NCBI RefSeq assembly: GCF_030388325.1
Contig: NZ_CP103794.1
Coordinates: 4,340,001-4,404,000 of the forward strand
From: Flavobacterium johnsoniae
GTDB lineage: Bacteria; Bacteroidota; Bacteroidia; Flavobacteriales; Flavobacteriaceae
Direction of reading: 5' to 3'
Length of the DNA stretch: 64,000 nucleotides
Shown here: positions 27,093 through 36,666 of the stretch, in pieces
Layout: each line of letters begins with the position of its first letter
Numbering within the stretch: position 1 is the stretch's first letter
Made by a program: the position numbers and the translations under genes
The notes under the pieces: model-generated
Told to the model about the DNA's origin: nothing
Seen by the model: the letters and a program-made list of their open reading frames with translations, nothing else
Database searches by the model: none

Positions 27093-28709
27093 TTACTGGT
27101 TTTGGTTTATATTTAATTGGTTAATTACGAGGTTAGAAATTTCAATTCCTTGGTTTGAAGAAGCTGAAATGGAGTTAAATGGCTGGTTTAGGAAAAAGAT
27201 TTCGGTCATTACTTTTTCGCCATTGTTGTAAAATATTTCTATTGAAGTTTTATCGAGAACAATTTTAAAATTTGCCTCTTTCTGATTTTTGTCCAATTTT
27301 GCTTTGTGAACGATTGAAGCAAATTTTTCTGAAAAGTCAATTTTTCCAGCTTTTGTTCGATCAACAAATAAGTAGTTTTCTGTATTATTTAATCCGAAAG
27401 TTAAAGACTCTCCAATTGCATTTGAAAGTGTAAAAGTGTAAGTATCTTGCTTTAATTTTTTTAAATCGAAAGAGATAATTGCCTGTCTTAAATCTATTTT
27501 TCCAGATTCAAAAAGTGGTGTTTTACCTTTTACTTTCAGGCTTTTTTTCTCAATAGATCTAGAAACATATTTATCTAATTCTTTTACAGGATTGCTAATT
27601 AAACTATATTCATTTCCTTTTTTAATTAATTGCATTTCACGTGGCGTTGTCATGCTGCTTCTCCATGCATTTGTTGGAACGCTTCCGCCATAATCTAAAC
27701 TTACCATCCAACCGATGAACAATCGTCGCGCGTCTGAAGTTGGAATATTATTCCACGTTACGCCTGCATAATTGTCTTTTCCGTAATCAATCCAAACCGC
27801 TTTTTCTCTTTTTATTCTTTGTTCGAAATTGGCATCAACAATAAAATTCGTTCCATCAAAATCACCTACATAATATTGAGTTCCAGAACCACCGTTGGCT
27901 GCTCCTTGTCCTAAACTTTGCAATAAAACCCATTTCTTTTCATTAGTTCCTTCAACTTTTATTTGAAAGAAATCTGGGCATTCCCAAACGCTTTCGTGCG
28001 CGCCTAAATCTTTGCCGAAATCCGATAAAAATTTCCAGTTTTTTAAATCTTTAGAACCATAAAAATGATCTCTATCTGAAGCCGCTACAACCATTATCCA
28101 TTGTTTATGAACTTCGTCCCAAGAAACTTTTGGATCGCGAAAATCTCTAATTCCTGGATTTTTTACGACTGGATTTCCTTCATCAAATTTTTTATACGTA
28201 AATCCGCCATCGGTAGAATATGCAATATCTTGACGTTCTGTGTCCAATTTTCCATCTTTGTCTTTTTCCATATCATGCAAAGTGTAAATTGCCACAATTG
28301 GCGCTTTTCCATCTTTTCCAAAACCCGAAGTATTTTGTGTATCGACAACGGCGCTTCCAGAGAAAATATATTTTTCTTTATCAGGATAAATGGCAATTGG
28401 CTGTTCTTCCCATTTAATCATGTCTTTGCTAATCGCGTGTCCCCAATGCATTGGCCCCCAAACATTTTTTTCTGGATAATGCTGAAAATATAAGTGGTAA
28501 TAGCCATCGGCATAAAACATTCCGTTTGGATCATTCATCCAGCCTTTTTTGGGCGTAAAATGAAAATTAGGACGATACAATTCTGCTTCTGTAACAGTGG
28601 TAGTGGCAACTGATTTGGTTTGCGCTCTTACAGGAGAAAATTCGAAACTTGCTACGAAAAACAATGCAGTAGTATAAAGAGCAAGCGACTGTAATTGAGT
28701 TACTTTCAT
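27093..28709 (-). CDS. GH32 fructan hydrolase (levanase/inulinase/invertase family), copy nearest SusC
   Basis: This 538-residue protein has a signal peptide without a lipobox (SFEFSPVRAQ), predicting a periplasmic location. The five-bladed propeller carries the three catalytic acids of GH32: nucleophile Asp60 in WMNDPNG, transition-state stabiliser Asp192 in FRDP and acid/base Glu243 in WECPDFF. A C-terminal beta-sandwich (about 370-538) follows. It is closely similar in sequence and length to the GH32 encoded immediately upstream, the sign of a tandem duplication. The likely role is exo-hydrolysis of imported fructo-oligosaccharides to fructose. Levan and inulin preference cannot be separated from sequence alone. 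Confidence 0.94.
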   Translation of the reverse strand: MKVTQLQSLALYTTALFFVASFEFSPVRAQTKSVATTTVTEAELYRPNFHFTPKKGWMNDPNGMFYADGYYHLYFQHYPEKNVWGPMHWGHAISKDMIKWEEQPIAIYPDKEKYIFSGSAVVDTQNTSGFGKDGKAPIVAIYTLHDMEKDKDGKLDTERQDIAYSTDGGFTYKKFDEGNPVVKNPGIRDFRDPKVSWDEVHKQWIMVVAASDRDHFYGSKDLKNWKFLSDFGKDLGAHESVWECPDFFQIKVEGTNEKKWVLLQSLGQGAANGGSGTQYYVGDFDGTNFIVDANFEQRIKREKAVWIDYGKDNYAGVTWNNIPTSDARRLFIGWMVSLDYGGSVPTNAWRSSMTTPREMQLIKKGNEYSLISNPVKELDKYVSRSIEKKSLKVKGKTPLFESGKIDLRQAIISFDLKKLKQDTYTFTLSNAIGESLTFGLNNTENYLFVDRTKAGKIDFSEKFASIVHKAKLDKNQKEANFKIVLDKTSIEIFYNNGEKVMTEIFFLNQPFNSISASSNQGIEISNLVINQLNINQNQ

Positions 28710-28868
28710 TTGATTTTTTATTGGTTGATAATTAGAAGTTATTGTGAAAATTACATTCTTTTACTTTTCAGAAAAGAGCATAAAAGGTCGGAAAGCATTA
28801 CACTTTCAAGTGGTTATTGCGACTTGTTTATGATTTTCTAACGAAAAGAAAATAATTAAGATGTTTTT

Positions 28869-30482
28869 CTAATTCCTTTTCAAAACATCTAATTTTTGAA
28901 TTACTAAATTATTTAGTTCGATTTTTTCTTTAGAAGAAACTGAAAGCGATGTAAATGGTTTTTCTAAGAAAAAGATTTCCGTCATTACTTTTTCCCCATT
29001 ATTATAGAATATTTCAATTGAAGTTTTATCTAAAATAATTTTGAAAGTGGCTTCTTTTTGATTTCCACTTAAAAAAGCTTTACTGATCGTAGCCGCGAAT
29101 TTATCTGAGAAATCATTTTTTCCTGCTTTTGAACGATCAACAAATAAGTAATTTTCTTTGTTGTTTAAACCGAATTTTAAAGATTCTCCATCTGAATTGG
29201 AAAGCTCAAACGTGTAATTTTCGGGTTTTAAATTTTTCAAATCTAAACTTACAATGGCTTGCGATAAATCTGCTTTTCCATTTTCGACTAAAGTATAATT
29301 CTCTATTCCTTTTAAAGCTTTTGTTCGGATAGTTTCCGTAATATAATAGTCAAGTTCTTTTACTGGATTGCTAACCAAATTGTAATAAGTTCCTTTTTTA
29401 ACTAATTTCAATTCACGGGCAATTGTGGTGCTGCTTCGCCAAGCCGTTGTTGGAACTTGCTGCGCATATTCCCAATTAGACATCCAACCGATAAACAATC
29501 GTCGCCCGTCTGCACTTGGAACATTATTCCACGTAACTCCAGCATAATTATCTTTTCCATAATCTGCCCAAACAGCTTTTTCGTTTTCTAATCTTTTAGC
29601 AAAATCAGAATCAAGTTTAAATGTTTTTCCATCAAAATCTCCCACAAAATATTGCACTCCAGAACCTCCGTTTGGTCCGCCCGGATTTAAATTTTGAATT
29701 AAAATCCATTTGGTTTCTTTAGTTCCTTCCAATTTTATCGGAAAGAAATCTGGACATTCCCAAACACCGCCGTGAGCGCCAATATTTTTTCCAAACTCAG
29801 ATAAAAAATCCCAGTTTTTTAGATTAGATGATTTATAAAACTGCGCTCGGTCTTGCGCCGCCAAAACCATAATCCATTGTTTGTGCGTTTCATCCCAAGT
29901 TACTTTAGGATCACGAAAATCACGAATTCCAGGATTTTTCACGACAGGATTTCCTTCCTCAAATTTCTGCCATGTAAAACCGTTATCGTTAGAATAAGCA
30001 ATATCTTGTTGTTCGACATCTATTTTGCCTTCTTTTTCTTTTGTCATATCGTGCAAAGTATAAATCGCGATAATTGGTGCATTGTTTCCAATTTTTAAAC
30101 CCGATGTATTATTTACATCAACAACAGCACTTCCCGAAAAAATATATTTGTCTTTATTTGGATAAATCGCAATTGGCTGTTCATCCCATTTAATCAAATC
30201 TCTACTCGTTGCGTGTCCCCAATGCATTGGTCCCCAAACACTTTTATCTGGATAATATTGATAAAACAAATGGTAATATCCGTTGGCATAAAACATTCCG
30301 TTTGGATCATTCATCCATCCTTTTTTTGGTGTAAAATGAAAATTAGGACGGTACATTTTTTCTTCATTTGCATTTGATGGCAAAACCTTAGTCTGTGCCG
30401 AAGCTGAAAATGTTGTGCAGCCAGCAATCGACAATACTAAAGCACTATAAAGAGCGAGCGGCAGCTGTTTCGTTGATTTCAT
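28869..30482 (-). CDS. GH32 fructan hydrolase, upstream copy, possible lipoprotein
   Basis: This 537-residue GH32 enzyme has intact catalytic residues Asp59 (WMNDPNG), Asp191 (FRDP) and Glu242 (WECPDFF). The signal region contains LSIAGCTT, which fits a lipobox with Cys22, but a type I site (SASAQ) follows a few residues later, so membrane anchoring is uncertain. No acidic surface-export signal follows the Cys. It is a paralogue of the downstream GH32. The first 38 bases of the gene overlap the end of the MFS gene, so expression is probably coupled. One copy may act on longer fructans and the other on short oligomers; this is inference. Confidence 0.94.
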   Translation of the reverse strand: MKSTKQLPLALYSALVLSIAGCTTFSASAQTKVLPSNANEEKMYRPNFHFTPKKGWMNDPNGMFYANGYYHLFYQYYPDKSVWGPMHWGHATSRDLIKWDEQPIAIYPNKDKYIFSGSAVVDVNNTSGLKIGNNAPIIAIYTLHDMTKEKEGKIDVEQQDIAYSNDNGFTWQKFEEGNPVVKNPGIRDFRDPKVTWDETHKQWIMVLAAQDRAQFYKSSNLKNWDFLSEFGKNIGAHGGVWECPDFFPIKLEGTKETKWILIQNLNPGGPNGGSGVQYFVGDFDGKTFKLDSDFAKRLENEKAVWADYGKDNYAGVTWNNVPSADGRRLFIGWMSNWEYAQQVPTTAWRSSTTIARELKLVKKGTYYNLVSNPVKELDYYITETIRTKALKGIENYTLVENGKADLSQAIVSLDLKNLKPENYTFELSNSDGESLKFGLNNKENYLFVDRSKAGKNDFSDKFAATISKAFLSGNQKEATFKIILDKTSIEIFYNNGEKVMTEIFFLEKPFTSLSVSSKEKIELNNLVIQKLDVLKRN

Positions 30483-31803
30483 TTTTTTTGATATTTTTTT
30501 TAGTTAATGTTTCACTTAAAACTTCCAAAGAAATTCCTTTTGTTTCTGGCATTAGAAAAATTACGAATAATAATTGCAAAACCATCATCAAAGTAAAAAT
30601 CAGGAATACGACTTCTGGACCAATTTCCGAAAATAACATCGGAATTAAGGACGGAATAATTGCTGCCAAAACCCAATGCACTGAGCTTCCAAATGCTTGT
30701 CCTGATGCACGAATATGATTCGGGAAAATTTCTGAAATGAAGACCCAAATTACAGCTCCCTGACCAATGGCATGAGAAGCAATGAACAAGAAAAGGAAAA
30801 TAGGAACTGATAATCCGCCCCAATTGTAATAAAAAGCAGCCGAAACTAAACCTAACGAAATAATATATCCAACTGAACCAATGTACATTAACAACTTCCT
30901 TCCTAATTTGTCAATTAATGTTACTCCGATTAAGGTGAAAATAAGATTCGTTACTCCGATTCCGATACTGCTCAATAAAGCGGTATTTTGTCCTAAACCT
31001 GCTTCTTCAAAAATTCTTGGCGCATAATAAAGGAATGCATTAATTCCAGAAAACTGGTTGAAAAACGCAATTAAAAAAGCTAAGATTAAAGGAAAACGGT
31101 ATTTTTTCATGAATATATTTTCGTGTTTTACCACGCCATTTTCACGAGAATCATCCATAAGATCATTGATGTCTGCAGAAGGATCTATTTTGTATAAAAC
31201 TTTACGAGCTTCTTCGTCTCTATTTTTAGATAATAACCATCTCGGACTTTCTGGAATACCCAAAATAAAAAGTATATAAATAAAAGAAGGAATTGCTTGA
31301 ACACCAACCATCCATCTCCAAGCATTTTCTCCAATATCTTTTAAAAAGTAGTTTGAAATAAAGGCAATTAAAATTCCCAATACAATATTAAATTGATATA
31401 AAGCGACCAATCTTCCGCGTTTGTCTGCGGGAGCAATTTCTGAAACATAGGCCGGTGCTGCAATTGTAGAAGCTCCAACTCCTAAACCTCCAATAAATCT
31501 AAAAGCGGCAAATACAAAAGGATCGTTTGCAAAGGCAGCCCCAACAGCAGAAACAAAGTATAAAATACCAATCCAGAACAACGTTTTTTTACGTCCTAAT
31601 TTATTAGTTGGAATTCCTCCAAAAATGGCACCAACCACAGTTCCCCATAATGCCATTGCCATTACGACTGAACCATGAAAAGCATCTGAAGAATGCCAAA
31701 GAAGCTGTAATTGTTTATCAGCTCCAGAAATTACTACGGTATCAAAACCGAAAAGAAAACCTGCCAGTGCAGCAGTAATAGACCAAATCAATATCTTATT
31801 CAT
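30445..31803 (-). CDS. MFS sugar porter (probable fructose transporter)
   Basis: This 452-residue inner-membrane protein has 12 predicted helices and sugar-porter signatures: GFLFGFDTVVISG in helix 1, the GRKKTLFW loop, RFIGGLGVGAS, PAYVSEIAP and ADKRGRL, PESPRWLL, and a final PETKG. Such porters move hexoses by proton symport. As first gene of the fructan operon it should bring fructose released by GH32 into the cytoplasm for the PfkB fructokinase, as in the Bacteroides levan locus. Its 3' end overlaps the following GH32 gene by 38 bases. Confidence 0.93.
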   Translation of the reverse strand: MNKILIWSITAALAGFLFGFDTVVISGADKQLQLLWHSSDAFHGSVVMAMALWGTVVGAIFGGIPTNKLGRKKTLFWIGILYFVSAVGAAFANDPFVFAAFRFIGGLGVGASTIAAPAYVSEIAPADKRGRLVALYQFNIVLGILIAFISNYFLKDIGENAWRWMVGVQAIPSFIYILFILGIPESPRWLLSKNRDEEARKVLYKIDPSADINDLMDDSRENGVVKHENIFMKKYRFPLILAFLIAFFNQFSGINAFLYYAPRIFEEAGLGQNTALLSSIGIGVTNLIFTLIGVTLIDKLGRKLLMYIGSVGYIISLGLVSAAFYYNWGGLSVPIFLFLFIASHAIGQGAVIWVFISEIFPNHIRASGQAFGSSVHWVLAAIIPSLIPMLFSEIGPEVVFLIFTLMMVLQLLFVIFLMPETKGISLEVLSETLTKKNIKKNEINETAAARSL

Positions 31804-32031
31804 TGTACATGTATTAAAACTTGTTGCTAAGATATCTGCAAAAAAAACAACTTATTTTTAATGATGTTACAATTTATTTCTACAAATATTAACACATTAA
31901 TATTTTAAACTCAAAACCTTTATTTACAAGGTTTTACACAACATTAAAAATATTTACGAAAACCTTGTAGTTTCAATTTTGTTACATAAGTTTCAAAAAT
32001 GTTACCTAAAAAGAAACAGATTTAGAATGCT
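31804..32031. promoter_or_regulatory. Regulatory region upstream of the fructan operon with repeated motifs
   Basis: Two copies of TTTCAANNNTGTTAC start at 31971 and 31991, a 20-base period. AAAACCTT occurs at 31913-31920 and 31959-31966 and, inverted, at 31928-31935. The outer pair ACAAGGTTTT (31926-31935) and AAAACCTTGT (31959-31968) form a perfect 10-base inverted repeat. Direct repeats two helical turns apart fit dimer binding by the AraC-type domain of the adjacent regulator. I found no perfect TAnnTTTG box. Confidence 0.55.
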
Positions 32032-34770
32032 TTAAATGGATGCTTTGTATTCTTTTGGAGAAATTCCGAATTTATTCTTAAAAGCTGTCGAAAAATAGTT
32101 TGGAGTTGAGAACCCAAGTGAGTACGCAATCTCTGAAATATTCATTTCATTTGACTTCAAAAGTTCTGCTGCTTTTTCTAATTTGAGGTTATTAATATGA
32201 TCGCTGATATTAATTCCGATAATGGCTTTGACTTTTCTGTATAATTGTACTCTCGAAACGCCTAATTTTTCTGCCAATTCTTCAACAGAAAATTTCGGAT
32301 TTTCGACATTGTTCATAATGATATTATTCATTTTGGTAATGAATGTCTGTTCTTGGTTTCCGAATTTAGATTCTGGTTCTACGCGATAAATATTGTTGGT
32401 GTAATAATAACGTAGTTTTTCGCGATTAAATAATAAACTTAAAATGGATTGTTTTAAAATCGAAAGACTAAAAGGTTTGGTCAAATATTGATCTACACCG
32501 CTTTGCAATCCCTTTAAAACAGATTCTTTATTGCTTTGAGCTGTTAAAATAATAATCGGAATATGAGACGAACGAAGGTCTTTTTTCAATTCTTTGGTAA
32601 TTTCGTAACCATCTTTATCTACCAGATTTATATCGCAAATAATAATATCTGGAATAATTTCTAATGCTTTTTCTACGGCATCACTTCCGTCTGAAATATT
32701 GACAATATATTCGTTAGATAATTTTGCTTTTAAAAATGTGACTAAATCAATATTATCTTCTATAATTAAAAGCGAATGTTTTTCTGAATCTGAAATTGCA
32801 TTTAAGTCTTTCAATTCTGATTCTAAATCTAAATTATCGGTTATTAAACTCGGTATATTATTTTGATTTTCAACTTTTTGAATAATTTCTTCAGGCTTAA
32901 GATGTTCTTTTCCTTTCCATAAAGTAATGACAAATTCGCTACCTTGTTTTGATTTTAACTCGATAGTTCCTTTATGCAAAAGCACAAATTCTTTTGATAA
33001 ATGCAAACCAATTCCAGAACTGTTTTTATTGTTGTTTGAAGCTCTAAAAAACGGATTAAAAACATTAGACTGCTCATTTTCGGGAATTCCAATTCCAGAA
33101 TCTTTAAAGTGAATTTTAACCGAATTATCTGGAGATTCAACAATCGAAATTGTTATTTTACCATTGTCTGGTGTAAATTTAAAAGCGTTGGATAACAGAT
33201 TGAAATACACTTTATCCATTAATCCGCTGTCTATAAAAAGTTCCAGATTTTTATTTTTGCTAACTAATTGAAAATCGATATTTCTACGGATTGCTTCTCC
33301 TCTAAAATTAGCCATAACTTCACTAGTAAAATCGTATATTTTTACGTTTGAAGCTCTTAAAGTAAATTTCTGTTCTTCAATTTTTCTAAAATCTAATAAT
33401 TGATTTATAAGTCTCAATAAACGATTCGAGTTTTTATGAATTAATTTAACCTCATCAATCAGAGCAGTTCCTTTTATTTTTTCGTTTTCAATCAGAGATT
33501 CCACATAACTCATAATCAAAGTTATGGGAGTTTTAAATTCATGCGAAAGTCCCGTAAAAAAACTCAGCTTTGCTTCATTGCTCTTAGACGCAATTGCTGC
33601 CATTTCCTGAATTTCACTATTTTGATCTATAACCGTTTGATTAATTCTCTCTAATTGCTTTTTCTTTCGAGAGATCGAAATCGTAGAATAAATACTGTAA
33701 ATCGTTAAACTTAAGATAATTACTAAAAAGAAACTTAATAAACGAACCAAATTATTCTGCGAAGCATATTCTCTTTCCTGCACTCTTATGGCACCTTGCT
33801 GCGATTCGATTATCAATTGCTGCTGATCGACTTTATCCATTTGGTTTTCGATAATTTCAGCATTATTATTATCTATTACAATGGTATTCAGAATATTATT
33901 TTTAGAAACAGATTCTTTATTATAAATTTTCAATGCTAATTTTAAAGCTTCATTTCCTCCTGTCGGATACAAAATAGTTCCATCGAGAACACCGCTTTTT
34001 ACCAATTCGATTCCGCCATTTACACTGTTTAAAGCATCAACACCAATAAATTTAATTTTGTTTTCAAGTCCTAACGTTTTTGCTGTTTCCCAAGCGCTTA
34101 AAGCCATTCTATCATTATGAGCAAAAACATATTCGATATCAGGATTTTGCTGAAGAACTGCTTTCAAAGGCGCTTTAACAGATTCTTTCTCCCAATCGCC
34201 TTGAATAGTTTTGACAATTGTAAAACGTTTATTTTCATTAATAACTTGATTAAAACCAAGTGTTCTTTCATAAGCTGGAGATGATCCGCTAGCGCCCGTA
34301 ATTTCTACGATTTTACCAGAACCTTTGCTGTGCGAAATAATATAACGCGCTCCAATTCGTCCAATTTCTATATTATCCGCGCCGAGATATGCGGTGTAAT
34401 TTTCACCTTCAATTTTTCTGTCTACAACTAAAACGGGAATTCCAGCTTTTATCGATTTTTCGACAACAGCCGTTAAAGGTTTAGATTGAATGGGAGAAAC
34501 AATTATTACATCAACTTTGTTCGAAATAAAGCGTTCTATATCTTCTATTTGTCTGTTAACATTATTATTAGCGTCTTTAATAGTTAAATCTACTTCTGGT
34601 CTTAACGAAGCTTCAATTTTAATAGAACTGTTCATTTGTTTTCGCCAGTCGTCGGTGGTCATTGCCTGCGAAAAACCAACTTTAATTTTGTCTCCCTGTT
34701 TTTGTTTGCAAGAAACTAAACTTAATGATACTGCAAAAAACAGTACAATATATTTTATAAATTGATACAT
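32032..34770 (-). CDS. Hybrid two-component regulator with periplasmic sugar-binding sensor (BT1754-like)
   Basis: This 912-residue single-chain sensor-regulator begins with a lipobox-like signal (SLVSCKQK). A LacI/RbsB-type periplasmic binding domain (about 28-310) is followed by a transmembrane helix (about 342-364). The histidine kinase has His410 in LSHEFKTP, NLLSNAFKF, DSGIGIPE and SSGIGLHLS. The receiver has phospho-acceptor Asp713 in IICDINLVD and Lys in TKPF. An AraC-type helix-turn-helix (about 805-912) closes the chain. All phosphorelay residues are intact. B. thetaiotaomicron BT1754 has the same architecture and binds fructose. Lying 228 bases upstream of the MFS-GH32-SusCD-fructokinase operon, it should activate that operon when fructose is released in the periplasm. 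Confidence 0.93.
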   Translation of the reverse strand: MYQFIKYIVLFFAVSLSLVSCKQKQGDKIKVGFSQAMTTDDWRKQMNSSIKIEASLRPEVDLTIKDANNNVNRQIEDIERFISNKVDVIIVSPIQSKPLTAVVEKSIKAGIPVLVVDRKIEGENYTAYLGADNIEIGRIGARYIISHSKGSGKIVEITGASGSSPAYERTLGFNQVINENKRFTIVKTIQGDWEKESVKAPLKAVLQQNPDIEYVFAHNDRMALSAWETAKTLGLENKIKFIGVDALNSVNGGIELVKSGVLDGTILYPTGGNEALKLALKIYNKESVSKNNILNTIVIDNNNAEIIENQMDKVDQQQLIIESQQGAIRVQEREYASQNNLVRLLSFFLVIILSLTIYSIYSTISISRKKKQLERINQTVIDQNSEIQEMAAIASKSNEAKLSFFTGLSHEFKTPITLIMSYVESLIENEKIKGTALIDEVKLIHKNSNRLLRLINQLLDFRKIEEQKFTLRASNVKIYDFTSEVMANFRGEAIRRNIDFQLVSKNKNLELFIDSGLMDKVYFNLLSNAFKFTPDNGKITISIVESPDNSVKIHFKDSGIGIPENEQSNVFNPFFRASNNNKNSSGIGLHLSKEFVLLHKGTIELKSKQGSEFVITLWKGKEHLKPEEIIQKVENQNNIPSLITDNLDLESELKDLNAISDSEKHSLLIIEDNIDLVTFLKAKLSNEYIVNISDGSDAVEKALEIIPDIIICDINLVDKDGYEITKELKKDLRSSHIPIIILTAQSNKESVLKGLQSGVDQYLTKPFSLSILKQSILSLLFNREKLRYYYTNNIYRVEPESKFGNQEQTFITKMNNIIMNNVENPKFSVEELAEKLGVSRVQLYRKVKAIIGINISDHINNLKLEKAAELLKSNEMNISEIAYSLGFSTPNYFSTAFKNKFGISPKEYKASI

Positions 34771-34829
34771 GAAGTAATGAGGTTTGGTAAATAGTATAAG
34801 TTATGAAAATAGCCTTCTGAACCAACAGC

Positions 34830-34861
34830 TTGTCTTTATAATTAGGAAGGAATTATATTTG
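34830..34861 (+). promoter_or_regulatory. Possible promoter upstream of the Tat alkaline phosphatase
   Basis: TATATTTG (34854-34861) matches the -7 consensus, with TTG (34830-34832) 21 bases before it. The start codon is 186 bases further on, so this would leave a long leader; another, closer promoter is possible. Confidence 0.35.
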
Positions 34862-35046
34862 GTTCGACAAACTAAAAGGATATTATTAAAAAGTAAAATT
34901 AAACTTTTATTTCATTTACAGAGAATTGAACTTAAATAAAATTCAAAAACATTCTTGTTTACAAAAAATGATGTTTTATTAACGCAACAATGTTTCATTA
35001 ATTGTATTTTTTAAACTAAATTGCCTAAAATTTAAACTTCGTAAAA

Positions 35047-36447
35047 ATGAATAGACGTAGATTTCTTAAAGGCTCAACTTTATTAAGCGGACTGGCAGTG
35101 ATGAGCCCTACAGTCATTTTTTCTAATGATTTGGAATCCATTTCAAAAAAAAATAAAAAAGCCAAAAACATTATATTTCTTATTAGCGACGGAATGAGTA
35201 CGGGAACTTTGCAAATGGCAAACTTATACTCTCAAAACATATTGAACAAAAATGGCAATTGGATGGATCTGTATGCTCAAAATAAAGTTTCCAGAGCGCT
35301 TATGGATACGGCTTCGGCAAGTTCAGCAGTTACAGATTCGGCGGCTGCCAGTTCTTCTTTTGGAGGCGGATATCGTGTAAAAAATGGTGTTTTAAATGTT
35401 GGTCCAAACGGAGAAAAATACCTTCCGATTTGGCAGAAATTTAAAAATGCAGGTAAAAAAGCGGGCTGTGTAACAACCGTAACAATCACGCATGCAACTC
35501 CAGCGGGATTTTGCGTAAACTCGGACAGTAGAAATGCAGAAAACGAAATTGCAGAAACTTATGCGCAATTAGGATTAGACGTTTTGATGGGCGGCGGAGA
35601 TGAATTTTTCAATCCAGAAAAAAGAAAAGATAAAAAAGATGTTTATAAAATCTATCAAGAAAAAGGTTATCAAATTTTAAAAGATAAATCTGGACTTGAA
35701 AACTTAAAAAAAGATACTAAAACTCTTGGTATATTTTCGACTGGAGCTTTGCCGTATTCAATTGATAGAGCTAATATTGCAGAATTACAGCACACTCCAA
35801 CGCTTGCCGAAATGAGCAAAGCCGCAATTGATCAAATGAAAGATCACAAAGATGGTTTTGTTCTTTTAATTGAAGGCGGAAAAGTGGATTGGGCGGCGCA
35901 TGCAAATGATATTGCGGCTTTAATTCACGATCAATTGGCATTTGACGAAGCGGTAAAAACGGCTATTGATTTTGCAGAAAGTGATAAAGAAACGCTAGTT
36001 ATTATTACAACAGATCACGGAAATGCAAATCCGGGACTTATTTATGGTGCAGAAGCGACACAAAAGTTCAATAGCATTGCTGATTATAAATACACAAATG
36101 AATATATTCTGAATTCGATTCATAGCGATTTTAATCTACAGCAAATTAAAGATTGGATTTATAAAACCAACAAAATAAGTTTGAGCGATCAAGAAGCGCA
36201 GCATTTACTAGATTTTTATTCTGGTTTAGAAAAACTGGAAGATGGTTTGTATAATTATAAAAAACTGCCTTTTAAAGCCTATTCCGAAATACAGAAAAAA
36301 CACAATAATGTCGGATGGATCAGTATGGATCATTCGGGAGATTATGTAGAATTGGCAGCTTTTGGTCCTGGAAGCGAACTTTTAAAACCTTTCGTAAAAA
36401 ATACAGATATGCATTATTTAATGCTGGAAGCGGCAATGGCTGTTTAA
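35047..36447 (+). CDS. PhoA-family alkaline phosphatase, Tat-exported
   Basis: This 466-residue protein starts MNRRRFLKGSTLL, a clear twin-arginine signal. It belongs to the PhoA superfamily: metal ligand region IIFLISDGMS (Asp48), nucleophile Ser98 in VTDSAAAS, HATPAGF, LIEGGKVDWAAHAND, ITTDHGN and the C-terminal MDHSG histidine motif. Such enzymes release phosphate from phosphomonoesters in the periplasm using zinc. The inserted region around 330-420 makes it longer than the E. coli core fold. The gene stands alone on the plus strand between the fructan regulator and a convergent MscS gene. Confidence 0.92.
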   Translation: MNRRRFLKGSTLLSGLAVMSPTVIFSNDLESISKKNKKAKNIIFLISDGMSTGTLQMANLYSQNILNKNGNWMDLYAQNKVSRALMDTASASSAVTDSAAASSSFGGGYRVKNGVLNVGPNGEKYLPIWQKFKNAGKKAGCVTTVTITHATPAGFCVNSDSRNAENEIAETYAQLGLDVLMGGGDEFFNPEKRKDKKDVYKIYQEKGYQILKDKSGLENLKKDTKTLGIFSTGALPYSIDRANIAELQHTPTLAEMSKAAIDQMKDHKDGFVLLIEGGKVDWAAHANDIAALIHDQLAFDEAVKTAIDFAESDKETLVIITTDHGNANPGLIYGAEATQKFNSIADYKYTNEYILNSIHSDFNLQQIKDWIYKTNKISLSDQEAQHLLDFYSGLEKLEDGLYNYKKLPFKAYSEIQKKHNNVGWISMDHSGDYVELAAFGPGSELLKPFVKNTDMHYLMLEAAMAV

Positions 36448-36494
36448 TTTTATTCCATAAAATTAATATTAATCGATTGGGCACAATCATTTTA

Positions 36495-36630
36495 AACACA
36501 TAGAGACATAGTTTTTTTGAAGCTTAAAAAAAGGCGTTTCACTAATTTAAATGCACATAGTAAGCTATGTGTGGAAACTTGTTTCTTTTGATTTCTTTTT
36601 TTTACAATAAATTCTATGTTTCTATGTGTT
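36495..36630. repeat. Nested palindromic repeat element between convergent genes
   Basis: AACACATAGAGACATAG (36495-36511) and CTATGTTTCTATGTGTT (36614-36630) are inverted repeats matching at 16 of 17 positions. Inside, GTTTC/GAAAC (36536-36540, 36574-36578) and CACATAG/CTATGTG (36554-36560, 36565-36571) are nested around a 4-base loop. The element fills most of the gap between the converging alkaline phosphatase and MscS genes. It looks like a dispersed intergenic palindrome and may also end transcription from both sides. Confidence 0.65.
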
Positions 36631-36666
36631 AAATTGTATTTCTTAATTTCACTCAACAGGATAATA

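Noticed and set aside
28101..28493. Open frame of 130 codons on the plus strand
   Set aside because: Antisense to the GH32 catalytic domain; the composition is Phe/Ile-rich as expected for a shadow frame, with no recognisable domain.
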